Numbered from the stretch's first letter, positions 12,479-21,019 are shown. The stretch: DNA of 64,000 nucleotides from Arthrobacter sp. (GCA_026393275.1 JAPLAM010000087.1:1-64000), one strand, 5' to 3'. Notes: generated by a model not told the origin, from the sequence alone. Numbers and translations are program-made.

Positions 12479-12865
12479 TTAGCTGTGTTCCAGCAGTTTG
12501 CGCAGGGTCTCCGCCTCCGTGGCGGAGACGGAACCAATAAAGCGCGCCAGCACGGCCTCGCGGTCGGGAGCGGATCCAAGCACCTCGTGCATCAGTTCCG
12601 CGGTGTGGTCCGCGCGGCTGGAAACGGCTTGGTAGCGGTGCGGGCGGGTGCCGCGCTCACGCTCCACGAGGCCCTTCCGCTCGAGTCGGGAGAGCACAGT
12701 CAGCACGGTGGTGACCGCCAGGTCCTTGCCGACATGGCCGGCCGTGCCGTCCTGGGCCCGTGTGCTTTGCGCGAGCAGGTCCCGCAGGGTGTTCGCCGTC
12801 GCAGCCTCGTGGCCTGCCCAGAGCAGATCCATCACTGCCCGTTCCAGTTCGCCAAGCGTTGCCAT
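12479..12865 (-). CDS. blaI: BlaI/MecI/CopY family transcriptional repressor
   Basis: 128-residue winged-helix repressor: LGELERAVMDLLWAGHEAATANTLRDLL at the N-terminus, then TVLTVLSRLERKGLVERERGTRPHRY (recognition helix and wing), and a C-terminal dimerisation helix region ending SATEAETLRKLLEHS. Family members bind TACA/TGTA dyads and are inactivated by cleavage in the dimerisation domain. It is encoded with the M56 protease and divergent from cydA. The upstream region holds three matching dyads, one 96-112 bp before this start, implying autoregulation and control of cyd. ATG at 12865 with AAGGA about 9 bp upstream. The symbol reflects the family, not an involvement in beta-lactam resistance. 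Confidence 0.9.
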   Translation of the reverse strand: MATLGELERAVMDLLWAGHEAATANTLRDLLAQSTRAQDGTAGHVGKDLAVTTVLTVLSRLERKGLVERERGTRPHRYQAVSSRADHTAELMHEVLGSAPDREAVLARFIGSVSATEAETLRKLLEHS

Positions 12866-12960
12866 TCCCTACGTCCTTCTTGAGTGCCCCCGCATAGTGG
12901 TGCCGTCCGGGGAGGTTGCTGGATCCTTCAACGTTAAATTTACCGCGTTTTGCGCTTAGT

Positions 12961-12977
12961 TTCTACATGAGGTAGAA
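12961..12977. promoter_or_regulatory. Predicted BlaI operator 1 (blaI side)
   Basis: TTCTAC-ATGAG-GTAGAA, a 6-bp perfect inverted repeat with 5-bp spacer, first of three copies in the blaI/cydA intergenic region. It is close to the dyad of MecI/BlaI operators (ACTACA ... TGTAGT). Its nearest gene is blaI, so it likely serves autorepression. Confidence 0.7.
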
Positions 12978-13147
12978 CAGCGTCTCCGCGGCGTGTCGCC
13001 CGAGGTGACAGCGTGGCGGAACCACTCCTCCGGCCCGCACCCCGGAAACGTGCCGGGCCCGCCCCTTTCCGCGCGCACGGGCCGACCGGCCGTTCCATTG
13101 CGGGCCGGCCTACGGCGTGCGACGCTGGGGTGCGGGACGGTGCGAAC

Positions 13148-13174
13148 TTGTTCTACACTCTGTAGAAGTATTAT
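13148..13174 (+). promoter_or_regulatory. Probable cydA promoter
   Basis: TATTAT at 13169-13174 is a good -10 box. The -35 is weaker (TTGTTC at 13148-13153, spacer 15, or ACTTGT at 13146-13151, spacer 17). Operator 2 occupies the spacer and operator 3 begins right after the -10. Confidence 0.55.
13151..13167. promoter_or_regulatory. Predicted BlaI operator 2 (cydA promoter spacer)
   Basis: TTCTAC-ACTCT-GTAGAA. Reading one base further in, it preserves the canonical TACA/TGTA dyad of the BlaI family. It lies between the -35 and -10 of the likely cydA promoter. Confidence 0.75.
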
Positions 13175-13191
13175 TTCTACGCAACGTAGAA
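13175..13191. promoter_or_regulatory. Predicted BlaI operator 3 (cydA start site)
   Basis: TTCTAC-GCAAC-GTAGAA; the arms extend to 8 bp (TTTCTACG/CGTAGAAA). It abuts the 3' side of the -10 box, centred 24 bp from operator 2. Confidence 0.75.
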
Positions 13192-13221
13192 ACTCTCGGG
13201 AACCTAGCCAAAGGGACTGCC

Positions 13222-14820
13222 TTGGAAGCCTTGGAAATTGCACGCTGGCAATTCGGCATTACCACCGTCTATCACTTCATGATGGTGCCGTTGACAATCG
13301 GCCTCGGCCTCGTGGTGGCGGTGATCCAGACGCTTTGGTACCGCACCGGCAAGCCCGAGTATCTGCGGATGACGAAATTCTGGGGCAAGCTCTTCCTGAT
13401 TAACTTCATCATGGGCGTGGCCACCGGCATTGTGCAGGAGTTCCAGTTCGGCATGGCCTGGAGCGAGTACAGCCGCTTCGTCGGGGACGTCTTCGGCGCG
13501 CCGCTCGCCCTGGAAGCGCTGCTGGCATTCTTCGTGGAATCCACCTTCCTGGGTCTCTGGATCTTCGGCTGGAAGCAGCTCAAGCGCTGCGTCCACCTGG
13601 CCTGCCTCTGGATTGCCGTAATCGGCTCGGTGTTCTCCGCCTACTTCATCATCGTGGCCAACAGCTGGATGCAGCATCCGGTGGGCGTCGAGATGATCAA
13701 CGGGCGGCCCGTGATGACCGACGCCTGGGCCGTTTTCACCAACAACACCGCCCTCGTGGCGGTGCCCCACACCCTCTTCGGTGCCCTGGCCGTCGCCGGA
13801 GGATTCCTGCTCGGCATCGCCTGGTACCACCTCTGGCGCCGCCGCCACGACGGGATCGACACGGTAGGTGCCGACGGCAAGGTGATCCCCGGCGAGTCGG
13901 ACATTCCCGGCCGGGACCGCGCGGACCACGCCGTCTGGATCCGCTCGCTGCGGATCGGCGCCGTCGTCGCGATGATCTCCTTCGCTGGGACGGCGATCAC
14001 GGGTGACCTGCAGGGCAAGCTGATGTTCCAGCAGCAGCCCATGAAGATGGCCGCGGCCGAGGCTGCCTGCCACGACGGCACAGGCTTCTCCGTCCTGAGC
14101 ATCGGCAACGTCGGCTCCAAGAACTGCGACGACGTCGTCGCCGTGATCGAGGTTCCTGGCATCCTGTCCTTCCTGGCCAAGGGCGACTTCACCACCGAGG
14201 TCAAGGGCGTGAACAGCCTCCTGGACCAGTACAAGGCCGACTACGGCACGCACCTGCCGAACAACCCGATCTACGGGGACCGCGCCGGCCAGGAAATCCA
14301 GTACGTCCCGGTCATGGAAGTCACCTACTGGGGTTTCCGCATGATGATCGGCTTCGGCGGCGCCGCAGCCCTGGCCGCCCTGGTGGCTCTCTGGGCCACC
14401 CGCAAGGGCACCGTCCCGGCCTCCCGCGGCCTGATGCGGCTCGCCGTGTTCGGCATCCTGGCCCCGTTCGGCGCGAACGCCGCCGGCTGGATCTTCACCG
14501 AAATGGGCCGCCAGCCCTTCGTGGTGGCGCCCAACCCGGACCTCAACGGCATCGACCAGGTGTTCATGTTCACCGCCGCCGCCGTATCGCCGGGGGTCTC
14601 CGCCGGCGAGCTCTTGACGTCCCTGATTGTGCTGACCGCCGTGTACGCACTGCTGCTGGTGGTTGAGGTGAAGCTGCTGGTGAAGTACATCCGCGGCGGT
14701 GTGGTCTCCGCGATGCCCGAACTCGTGCACGTCCCGGCGGACGACAACGAGGACCAGAACCCGCCCGGCGGGACGCCCGGCAAGCCCGCAGCCGACGACG
14801 TCCTGGCCTTCGCCTACTAA
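13222..14820 (+). CDS. cydA: Cytochrome bd ubiquinol/menaquinol oxidase subunit I
   Basis: Membrane subunit that oxidises quinol and carries the b558, b595 and d haems; high-affinity terminal oxidase. 532 residues. His18 in TTVYHFMM is the expected b595 ligand, and the quinol (Q) loop is marked by QQQPMKMAAAEAA. Two Q-loop cysteines, C283 and C302, are 19 residues apart, the same separation as the C266-C285 disulfide I recall from mycobacterial cytochrome bd structures. The start is TTG at 13222 (LEALEIARWQFGITT) with AAAGGGA 6-12 bp upstream; family alignment supports this over an upstream ATG. First gene of cydA-cydB-cydDC, downstream of two predicted BlaI operators. Confidence 0.96.
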   Translation: MEALEIARWQFGITTVYHFMMVPLTIGLGLVVAVIQTLWYRTGKPEYLRMTKFWGKLFLINFIMGVATGIVQEFQFGMAWSEYSRFVGDVFGAPLALEALLAFFVESTFLGLWIFGWKQLKRCVHLACLWIAVIGSVFSAYFIIVANSWMQHPVGVEMINGRPVMTDAWAVFTNNTALVAVPHTLFGALAVAGGFLLGIAWYHLWRRRHDGIDTVGADGKVIPGESDIPGRDRADHAVWIRSLRIGAVVAMISFAGTAITGDLQGKLMFQQQPMKMAAAEAACHDGTGFSVLSIGNVGSKNCDDVVAVIEVPGILSFLAKGDFTTEVKGVNSLLDQYKADYGTHLPNNPIYGDRAGQEIQYVPVMEVTYWGFRMMIGFGGAAALAALVALWATRKGTVPASRGLMRLAVFGILAPFGANAAGWIFTEMGRQPFVVAPNPDLNGIDQVFMFTAAAVSPGVSAGELLTSLIVLTAVYALLLVVEVKLLVKYIRGGVVSAMPELVHVPADDNEDQNPPGGTPGKPAADDVLAFAY

Positions 14821-14852
14821 CGTCCCCGAACAAGCCGCAGAGGATACTCAGC

Positions 14853-15902
14853 ATGGAACTGCTACCCACTATCTGGTTCATCGCCATCGCGCTGTTGTGG
14901 ACGGGCTACCTCTTTCTGGAGGGCTTCGACCTGGGCGTCGGCATGCTCATGAAGACCTTCGCCCGGAACAACACCGAGCGCCGGGTGCTGCTCAACACCA
15001 TCGGCCCGGTCTGGGACGGCAACGAGGTGTGGCTGCTCACCGCCGGCGGTGCCACGTTCGCGGCCTTCCCGCTCTGGTACGCCTCCCTGTTTTCCGCGCT
15101 CTACCTGCCGCTCTTGCTGGTGCTCGTTGCGCTGATCTTCCGCGCCGTGGCCTTCGAGTACCGGGGCAAAGTGGACACTCCGCAGTGGCGCGCACGCTGG
15201 GACTGGGCCATCGCCCTGGGTTCCCTGCTGGCCGCCTTCGGGGTCGGTGCCGCCCTGGCACTGACCACCACGGGGCTCCCGCTGAACGCCAACGGGGACC
15301 GTGAGGGCGGCCCGTTCGCCTGGTTCACCGGCTACGCCGTGCTGGGCGGCCTCGCCGTCGTCGGCTTCTCCCTGCTGCACGGGCTCGCCTTCCTGGCTTT
15401 GAAGACCGACGGCGAGGTCCGGCACCGCGCGCGGCAATGGTTCGTGCGGCTGCTGCCCGTGCTGCTCCTGCCGATCGCCGGCTGGGCAATCGTGATGCAG
15501 GTGCAGGCCGGCAAGGCCTGGACCATGGCCGCCGTCGTCGCCGCCGTCGTGGCGGCCGTCCTGGCCTGGAACTTCGCCCGCCGCGGCGCGGAAGGCAGGG
15601 CGTTCGTCGCCCTGGGAACCTTCCTGGTGCTCGGCAGTGCCTCGATCTTCGGCGCAGCGTTCCCGGTGGTGCTGCCCTCCACCCTGAACCCGGCATTCAA
15701 CCTGACGGTCACGAACGCGTCGTCCTCGGATTACACGCTTGGCCTGATGACTGTCGTCGCCTGCGTCGGGCTCCCGCTGGTCCTGGCCTACCAGGCCTGG
15801 ACCTACTGGGTGTTCCGGCGCCGGGTCAGCGCCACCCACATTCCCGAGGCGCACAGCTTCCTGCCCGCGATTGCCGCCAAGGCCCTGGCGCCGAAGGACT
15901 AG
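14853..15902 (+). CDS. cydB: Cytochrome bd oxidase subunit II
   Basis: 349-residue polytopic partner of CydA with about nine transmembrane segments. Typical family stretches are LLWTGYLFLEGFDLGVGML, NTIGPVWDGNEVWLLTAGGATFAAFP and FRAVAFEYRGK near the N-terminus, and NLTVTNASSSDYTLGLMTVV toward the C-terminus. ATG at 14853 with AGAGGA about 8 bp upstream. It is 32 bp after cydA and 6 bp before cydDC, one transcription unit. Confidence 0.96.
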   Translation: MELLPTIWFIAIALLWTGYLFLEGFDLGVGMLMKTFARNNTERRVLLNTIGPVWDGNEVWLLTAGGATFAAFPLWYASLFSALYLPLLLVLVALIFRAVAFEYRGKVDTPQWRARWDWAIALGSLLAAFGVGAALALTTTGLPLNANGDREGGPFAWFTGYAVLGGLAVVGFSLLHGLAFLALKTDGEVRHRARQWFVRLLPVLLLPIAGWAIVMQVQAGKAWTMAAVVAAVVAAVLAWNFARRGAEGRAFVALGTFLVLGSASIFGAAFPVVLPSTLNPAFNLTVTNASSSDYTLGLMTVVACVGLPLVLAYQAWTYWVFRRRVSATHIPEAHSFLPAIAAKALAPKD

Positions 15903-15908
15903 CTACCG

Positions 15909-18900
15909 ATGAAACCGCAGTTCCCCGCCGGCCCTGCCACCCGTTCGGCGCTCTACCTGCTCGGGCTTCTGGCGGCGCTCAAGGCGCTGTCCCTCGTGCT
16001 GATGGGACAGGCAGTCGCCGCCATGCTGGCCGGACTGATGGTCCACAACCCCGCCTGGGCCGAGCAACTGGGCTGGGGCCTGGCCGGGGTGGTTCTGCGC
16101 TCGGTCACCGTGTGGGGGCAGGCCGTGGCATCCCGGCGCGCGGCGCTGGGGGTCAAGGAGGAACTGCGCTCACGGCTGCTGGAACGGGCCCTGCACACCG
16201 GAACCCGCTCAGCCGGCCCGGCCGACGGCGGGCTCGCGGTGCTGGCCACCAGGGGACTGGACGCCCTGGACAACTACTACACCCAGTTCCTGCCCGCCCT
16301 GGTCAACTGCGCCACCATCCCGCTGCTGCTGGGGGTCCGGATCCTGTTCGCGGACTGGATCAGCGCCGTGGTGGTGGTACTGACAGTCCCTCTGGTGCCG
16401 TTGTTCATGATCCTGATCGGCCGCTACACCGACGACCGGGTCCGGGACGCCCAGTCGGCGCTGTCCCGGCTCTCCGCCCACATGCTGGAGCTCGCCAAGG
16501 GCCTGCCCGTGCTGGTGGGCCTGGGCCGCGCCGCCGCCCAGCGCAAAGCCCTCGAGGATATCTCGGAGGAGTACCGCTCCAAGACCATGGGGACCCTGCG
16601 CACCGCGTTCCTCTCGGCCCTGGCCCTCGAACTCATCGCCACGATTTCCGTCGCCGTGGTGGCCGTCTTCATCGGTGTCCGGCTGGTGCACGGGGACATG
16701 GCCCTCGAGGCGGGGCTACTGGCCCTGATCCTGGCCCCCGACTGCTACCTCCCGCTGCGCGAACTCGGCACCGCCCACCATGCCAGCGACGACGGCCGTG
16801 CGGCGCTCGCCGACAGTACCGAAGTCCTCGACGCCGCGCAGCCGCTGCCGCTCGTCCCTGCCGCCGCCGGCCCGGACAGCCCAGCCAAGCCGGGTCCGCC
16901 GGCCGTCACCGTCAGCGGGCTGAGCGTGCGCTACGCCGGCCGTGCCGATGCCGCCGTCGGGCCGCTGAGCTTCACCGCCGCCGCCGGGACCATCACCGCG
17001 CTGGCCGGCCACAGCGGAGCCGGGAAGAGCACCGTGCTGGGCGTTCTTGCCGGCACCATCGGCGCCGGCCCCGGAGCGGAGCTCACCGGCCGGCTGGAAG
17101 GATTCACGACGGCGGACGTGGCCTGGGTGCCGCAGCACCCCGTGATGGTCGAACCCACTGTCCTCGAGGAAGTCCTGCTCTACCTGGGCACCTCCCCGGA
17201 CCGGTCCCCGACGCCGGGCCACACCAAAGACACTGCCGAGGCGCTGCGCTGCCTCGCCGCCTGCGCCGCGGAACACCTTGCCGCGAAACACCCCGCCGAA
17301 CTCAGCCCGGGGGAGCTCCGCCGGGTGGCTGTGGCCCGCGGGCTGGCCCGGATCGCGGCCGGCGCCACGGTGCTGCTGCTGGACGAACCCACCGCGCACC
17401 TGGACCGTGCGTCCGCCGACGCGGTGAGCCACACCATCGCCGCACTGCGCGGCAAAGCCACCGTGCTGCTGGTCGCCCACGACCGGCGGACCCGGGAACT
17501 CGCCGACCAGCTGGTGAACGTCGGCGCGAGCTTCGGCGCCAGCGCCGCCGGCGCCGCCTCCCGGGGCGCCAATCCGGCCGAAGAAAGCCTCGGGCAGCAG
17601 GCCTTCCAACCGGCAGCCTCCTCCGGCTGGGAACCGCAAGAAGGCGGCGCAGCCGGCAGCACCGGGCCTGAGCCTGACACTGCCGGCGCCGAGACCGTCC
17701 GGTTCGGGACGGCGGCAGCCCAGCTGCGCCGGCTGCTGGCGCCGGTCGCCGGGAAATTTGCCGCCGCCGGCGCCGTCGGAGTCCTCGCCGCGCTGTTCGC
17801 CGTCGCCCTGTCCGGCCTGTCCGGCTGGCTGATCATCCGGGCCAGCGAACAGCCGCCTATCCTGTACCTGCTCACCGCGATCGTGGGGGTGCGCTTCTTC
17901 GGCATCGGCCGTGCCGCCCTGCGGTACTCCGAACGGCTGCTGCTGCATGATGCGGTCTTCACCGCACTGACCCGGCTCCGCGGGCAGCTGTGGGAGTCGC
18001 TGAGCCGGCGGGCCCTCTCGCTGCGGCGGCTACTGCAGGGCGGCAACGTCCTAGGGGCCGTGGTGGACGACGTCGATACCGTCCGGGAACTGCTGCCGCG
18101 GGTGGTCCTGCCGCCGCTGACGGCCGTGGCCGTCGGCGCGGCCGCCATCACCGGCATCGGCGTGCTGCTCCCCGCAGCCCTGCCGGCAGTGGTCGCCGCC
18201 GCCCTCGTCAGCCTCCTAGCCGCGCCGGCCCTGGCGCTGCTCGCGGACCGGATGTCCGCCCGCACCGAACAACAACTCCGTTCCGGCGTGCTGCGCCGGG
18301 TCGCGGCGGCCCTGGACGCCCGCGCCGAACTCCACGCCAACGGTGTCGCTTCCCCGGTTCTGGCCGCCATCCGGCGGGACGACCGGGCCGCGACGGCGGC
18401 GTCGCAGCGTTCCGCCGTCGCCGAGGGGCTTGGGCAGGGAGTCATCGTGCTCGCCTGCGGGGCCGCGGCCTTGGCCAGCGCCGTCCTCGCCGCACCCCTG
18501 GCCCTCAGCGGCGCCGTCGCGCCGGCGATCGTCGCCGTCGTCGTGCTGCTCCAGTTGGCCCTCGTGGAACCGTACTCGGCCATCACGACGGCGGTCCGCC
18601 AGTACCCGGCGCTGCGCTCCGTGCTGCGCCGCATCGGCAATTCCGGCGTCCTCGCGCCGGAATCCGCGGACGCCTCCGGCGGTCCGGTGCCGGTGGCTGA
18701 GCGCCCCGGCGGCCGGCCCGGCGTTGAACTCGAGGACCTGGCCGCGGCCTGGCCGGGCGGCACGAAGGTGTTCGACGGGCTGTCTGCCAGCGCCGAACCC
18801 GGCCGCTGGCTGGCCGTGACCGGAGCCTCCGGTTCCGGCAAGTCGACGCTGCTGGCGGTCATGCTCGGATTCCTGCCGGCCCAGGACGGCCGGCTCGGCC

Positions 18901-19400
18901 TGACCGGCCGCGCGGCCTGGTGCCCGCAAGAGGCGCACCTGTTCGACTCCACCGTCCGGGGCAACCTGATGCTGGGACTGCCCGAGCGGGATCGTCCCTC
19001 GGACATGGCCACAGCCGCTGCCGGGCCCGCGGCGCTCGAGGGCCAGCTGCGGGACGCGCTGACCGCCGTCGGGCTGGAACCGCTGCTGGGACGGCTCGCC
19101 CAGGGCCTGGACACCCCCATCGGCCCGGGCGGCGCCTTCCTCAGCGGCGGCGAGCGCCAGCGCCTGGCGGTGGCCCGGACGCTGCTCACCGGCGCCGACG
19201 TCATCCTGCTCGACGAGCCCACGGCCCACCTGGACGCGGAAGCGGGCCGCATCATGCTGGCCGAACTGCGGCGCGGACTGGCCGGCCGCACGGTGGTCCT
19301 GGTGACGCACAACCCCGAGGACATCAGTCCGGCCGACAGCCGGCTCGACCTCGACCTGGCCCGCTCACCGCAGGGGGAGCCGGTGCTGGCGCGGCGGTAG
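15909..19400 (+). CDS. cydDC: Fused thiol reductant ABC exporter CydD-CydC
   Basis: 1163-residue fusion of the two half-transporters that export cysteine/glutathione-type thiols and are required for cytochrome bd assembly. Order: TM domain 1 (1-310), ATPase 1 with Walker A GHSGAGKST (about 367) and signature LSPGELRRVAVARG, an Ala/Gly/Pro linker (about 540-595), TM domain 2 (about 610-895), ATPase 2 with GASGSGKST (about 972), LSGGERQRLAVARTLL and LLDEPTAHLD. The first half is CydD-like, the second CydC-like. Signature 1 (LSPGE) departs from LSGGE, a possible asymmetry between the two sites. ATG at 15909, 6 bp after cydB. The fusion also occurs in Streptomyces. Confidence 0.93.
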   Translation: MKPQFPAGPATRSALYLLGLLAALKALSLVLMGQAVAAMLAGLMVHNPAWAEQLGWGLAGVVLRSVTVWGQAVASRRAALGVKEELRSRLLERALHTGTRSAGPADGGLAVLATRGLDALDNYYTQFLPALVNCATIPLLLGVRILFADWISAVVVVLTVPLVPLFMILIGRYTDDRVRDAQSALSRLSAHMLELAKGLPVLVGLGRAAAQRKALEDISEEYRSKTMGTLRTAFLSALALELIATISVAVVAVFIGVRLVHGDMALEAGLLALILAPDCYLPLRELGTAHHASDDGRAALADSTEVLDAAQPLPLVPAAAGPDSPAKPGPPAVTVSGLSVRYAGRADAAVGPLSFTAAAGTITALAGHSGAGKSTVLGVLAGTIGAGPGAELTGRLEGFTTADVAWVPQHPVMVEPTVLEEVLLYLGTSPDRSPTPGHTKDTAEALRCLAACAAEHLAAKHPAELSPGELRRVAVARGLARIAAGATVLLLDEPTAHLDRASADAVSHTIAALRGKATVLLVAHDRRTRELADQLVNVGASFGASAAGAASRGANPAEESLGQQAFQPAASSGWEPQEGGAAGSTGPEPDTAGAETVRFGTAAAQLRRLLAPVAGKFAAAGAVGVLAALFAVALSGLSGWLIIRASEQPPILYLLTAIVGVRFFGIGRAALRYSERLLLHDAVFTALTRLRGQLWESLSRRALSLRRLLQGGNVLGAVVDDVDTVRELLPRVVLPPLTAVAVGAAAITGIGVLLPAALPAVVAAALVSLLAAPALALLADRMSARTEQQLRSGVLRRVAAALDARAELHANGVASPVLAAIRRDDRAATAASQRSAVAEGLGQGVIVLACGAAALASAVLAAPLALSGAVAPAIVAVVVLLQLALVEPYSAITTAVRQYPALRSVLRRIGNSGVLAPESADASGGPVPVAERPGGRPGVELEDLAAAWPGGTKVFDGLSASAEPGRWLAVTGASGSGKSTLLAVMLGFLPAQDGRLGLTGRAAWCPQEAHLFDSTVRGNLMLGLPERDRPSDMATAAAGPAALEGQLRDALTAVGLEPLLGRLAQGLDTPIGPGGAFLSGGERQRLAVARTLLTGADVILLDEPTAHLDAEAGRIMLAELRRGLAGRTVVLVTHNPEDISPADSRLDLDLARSPQGEPVLARR

Positions 19401-19409
19401 GGCGGCCGC

Positions 19410-19415
19410 TAGCCT
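19410..19415 (+). promoter_or_regulatory. -10 box of a probable leaderless promoter
   Basis: TAGCCT, 6 nt, ATG at 19422. No Shine-Dalgarno in the intervening or preceding bases. Confidence 0.55.
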
Positions 19416-19421
19416 GTTCGC

Positions 19422-20420
19422 ATGAACGCACCAAGCGCCGTCGATCCGCGCGCCGGACTGGATGGCCGCCTGTCGTGGCGAGCCGCCGGCGCCCCGGATC
19501 TGGACGGCTGGGCCGCACTGATTGCCCGGACCGCCGCCGTCGAACTGCCCGTCTGGTTTGAGCGCCGCGGGGACCTGGCGCAGATCCTCGCGTCCCGGAA
19601 GAACCCGACCGCCGCGAACAGCATTCTTGGCTTCGACGCGCAGGGCGTGGCGCGGGCTTACGGGCGGATCACCAAGAACCCCGGCGGCGCGAAGGCGATC
19701 GGCTTTGGCTGCGTCGATCCGGCCTGGCAGGGGACCGGCGTCGGCACCGGGCTGCTGGGCTGGATGGAGGCCCGGACCCGGCAGCGCTTCGCCTCGGAGA
19801 CCGTGAGCCCTGCTGCTCCCACGCTTCGGCTCTTCATGGAGCAGCAGCACACCCACCGGGCGGCGCTGTTCGCGGGCAGCGGCTACCGGATTGTGCGTTA
19901 CTACAACGAGATGCACCGGCCGCTGGACGGCCCGCTGCCCGAGCCCGTGCTGGACGACGGGCTCGACCTGGTGCCCTTCGGTCCCGGGCTGCACGAGGCG
20001 GTGCGGCAGGCGCACAACGATGCGTTCCGCGACCACTGGGGGAGCGAGCCGCGCGACGAGGAGGCCTGGGGCTTCGTGGTGAACGACCCGCAGGCGCGGC
20101 CGGACCTGAGCGCGGTGGTGGTGGAGAAAGCGGGCGGCACGGTGGTCGGGTACCAGCTGGCCAGCCACGACGTGGAGAGCGCCGCGTCCCGCGGCTTCAA
20201 GGAGGGCCACACCGAACTGCTCGGCGTGCGCCGGGAGTTCCGGGGCCGCGGGGTTGCCCGGGCGCTGCTGGCCGATGCGATGCGCCGCTTTGCCGCGGCC
20301 GGAATGGACAAGGCCTCACTGGACGTGGACTCGGAGAACCCCACCGGCGCCCTGGCGCTGTACCTGAAGGCGGGTTACGTTCCGGTCAACACCAGCATGG
20401 CGTGGGACAAGGAGCTCTGA
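19422..20420 (+). CDS. GNAT family N-acetyltransferase (tandem GNAT domains)
   Basis: 332 residues with two GNAT folds: the first with GTGVGTGLLGWMEART (about 104), the second with the canonical acetyl-CoA loop RGRGVARALL (about 272) followed by DVDSENPTGALALYLKAGYV. The tandem layout is like that of mycothiol synthase MshD, but the family-specific residues were not compared, so the substrate stays open. It is a likely independent unit 21 bp after cydDC, with its own leaderless-type promoter, and convergent with the DinB gene. Confidence 0.8.
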   Translation: MNAPSAVDPRAGLDGRLSWRAAGAPDLDGWAALIARTAAVELPVWFERRGDLAQILASRKNPTAANSILGFDAQGVARAYGRITKNPGGAKAIGFGCVDPAWQGTGVGTGLLGWMEARTRQRFASETVSPAAPTLRLFMEQQHTHRAALFAGSGYRIVRYYNEMHRPLDGPLPEPVLDDGLDLVPFGPGLHEAVRQAHNDAFRDHWGSEPRDEEAWGFVVNDPQARPDLSAVVVEKAGGTVVGYQLASHDVESAASRGFKEGHTELLGVRREFRGRGVARALLADAMRRFAAAGMDKASLDVDSENPTGALALYLKAGYVPVNTSMAWDKEL

Positions 20421-20437
20421 GCCTACCCATCCACGCG

Positions 20438-20956
20438 CTACCCATCCACATCGTGGAGGTGGTGGACGACGTCGTGCAGGAAGTACTGCGCGAACGTGAG
20501 CACGGTAAATTCCGAGCCGTTGCTGCGCGTGCCCGTCCGGCCCCAGTCCTGCTCCGGGATGCGGCCGAAGGATTCGGCGATCTGCTCGCCCTCGGCCGTA
20601 AGGGCCACGCTTACCTCTGCCGGGTCGGCGCCGGCGTAATCCTGCTCGACCGCGGTCCGGTCCTGGTCCCAGTCCTCGAAGCGGGCGTCATCCTCGGAGA
20701 CCATCAGGCCCAGCCGGTAGTCGAAGAGCGTGAACACGTCCCGGACATGGCAGGCGTACTCCAGAGCCGACCAGGTATTCGGGTCCGGGCGCTCCGCCGC
20801 GTCCGGTCGCCGCAGCACCGCGCGCCAGCGCGGCAGCATGCTGGCCAGCGTTCCCGGCGTCGTCGCGGGGGTGGAAGCAGAGGCGTCGAAACCGCACTCC
20901 GGGCACGGCCGTGACAGCACCCAGGTCCAGTCTTTTTGATCGGGAACGATAGGCAT
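20438..20956 (-). CDS. DinB superfamily protein
   Basis: 172-residue four-helix-bundle DinB/mycothiol-dependent-type protein. Likely metal-ligand histidines lie in YACHVRDVF (about residue 70) and in HDVVHHLHDV at the C-terminus. The N-terminal PCPECGFDAS has a CxxC before the helices. Substrate unknown. The 12-bp stretch coding the last residues and stop is duplicated just downstream (CTACCCATCCAC at 20423-20434 and 20438-20449), a small tandem duplication. The start ATG is 6 nt from a TAGACT box on the minus strand, again leaderless-like. Confidence 0.75.
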   Translation of the reverse strand: MPIVPDQKDWTWVLSRPCPECGFDASASTPATTPGTLASMLPRWRAVLRRPDAAERPDPNTWSALEYACHVRDVFTLFDYRLGLMVSEDDARFEDWDQDRTAVEQDYAGADPAEVSVALTAEGEQIAESFGRIPEQDWGRTGTRSNGSEFTVLTFAQYFLHDVVHHLHDVDG

Positions 20957-20962
20957 GGGAGC

Positions 20963-20968
20963 AGTCTA
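20963..20968 (-). promoter_or_regulatory. -10 box of a probable leaderless promoter (DinB gene)
   Basis: On the minus strand TAGACT, 6 nt, ATG (first base 20956). Confidence 0.5.
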
Positions 20969-21019
20969 GGCGAAGGAGTAAAGTTCGTTTCGGGGGAAGG
21001 GCCTGGAAAGGATATAGCC

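Noticed and set aside
12479..12865. Beta-lactam resistance locus
   Set aside because: No beta-lactamase or penicillin-binding gene nearby and the M56 protein lacks the penicillin-sensor domain; operators point to cydA.
17180..19324. 714-codon open frame antisense to cydDC
   Set aside because: Ser/Arg/Ala-rich shadow; the sense strand shows two complete ABC transporter modules.
20402..20914. 170-codon plus-strand frame after the GNAT gene
   Set aside because: It is antisense to the DinB gene, which has the coherent helix pattern and histidine positions of its family.
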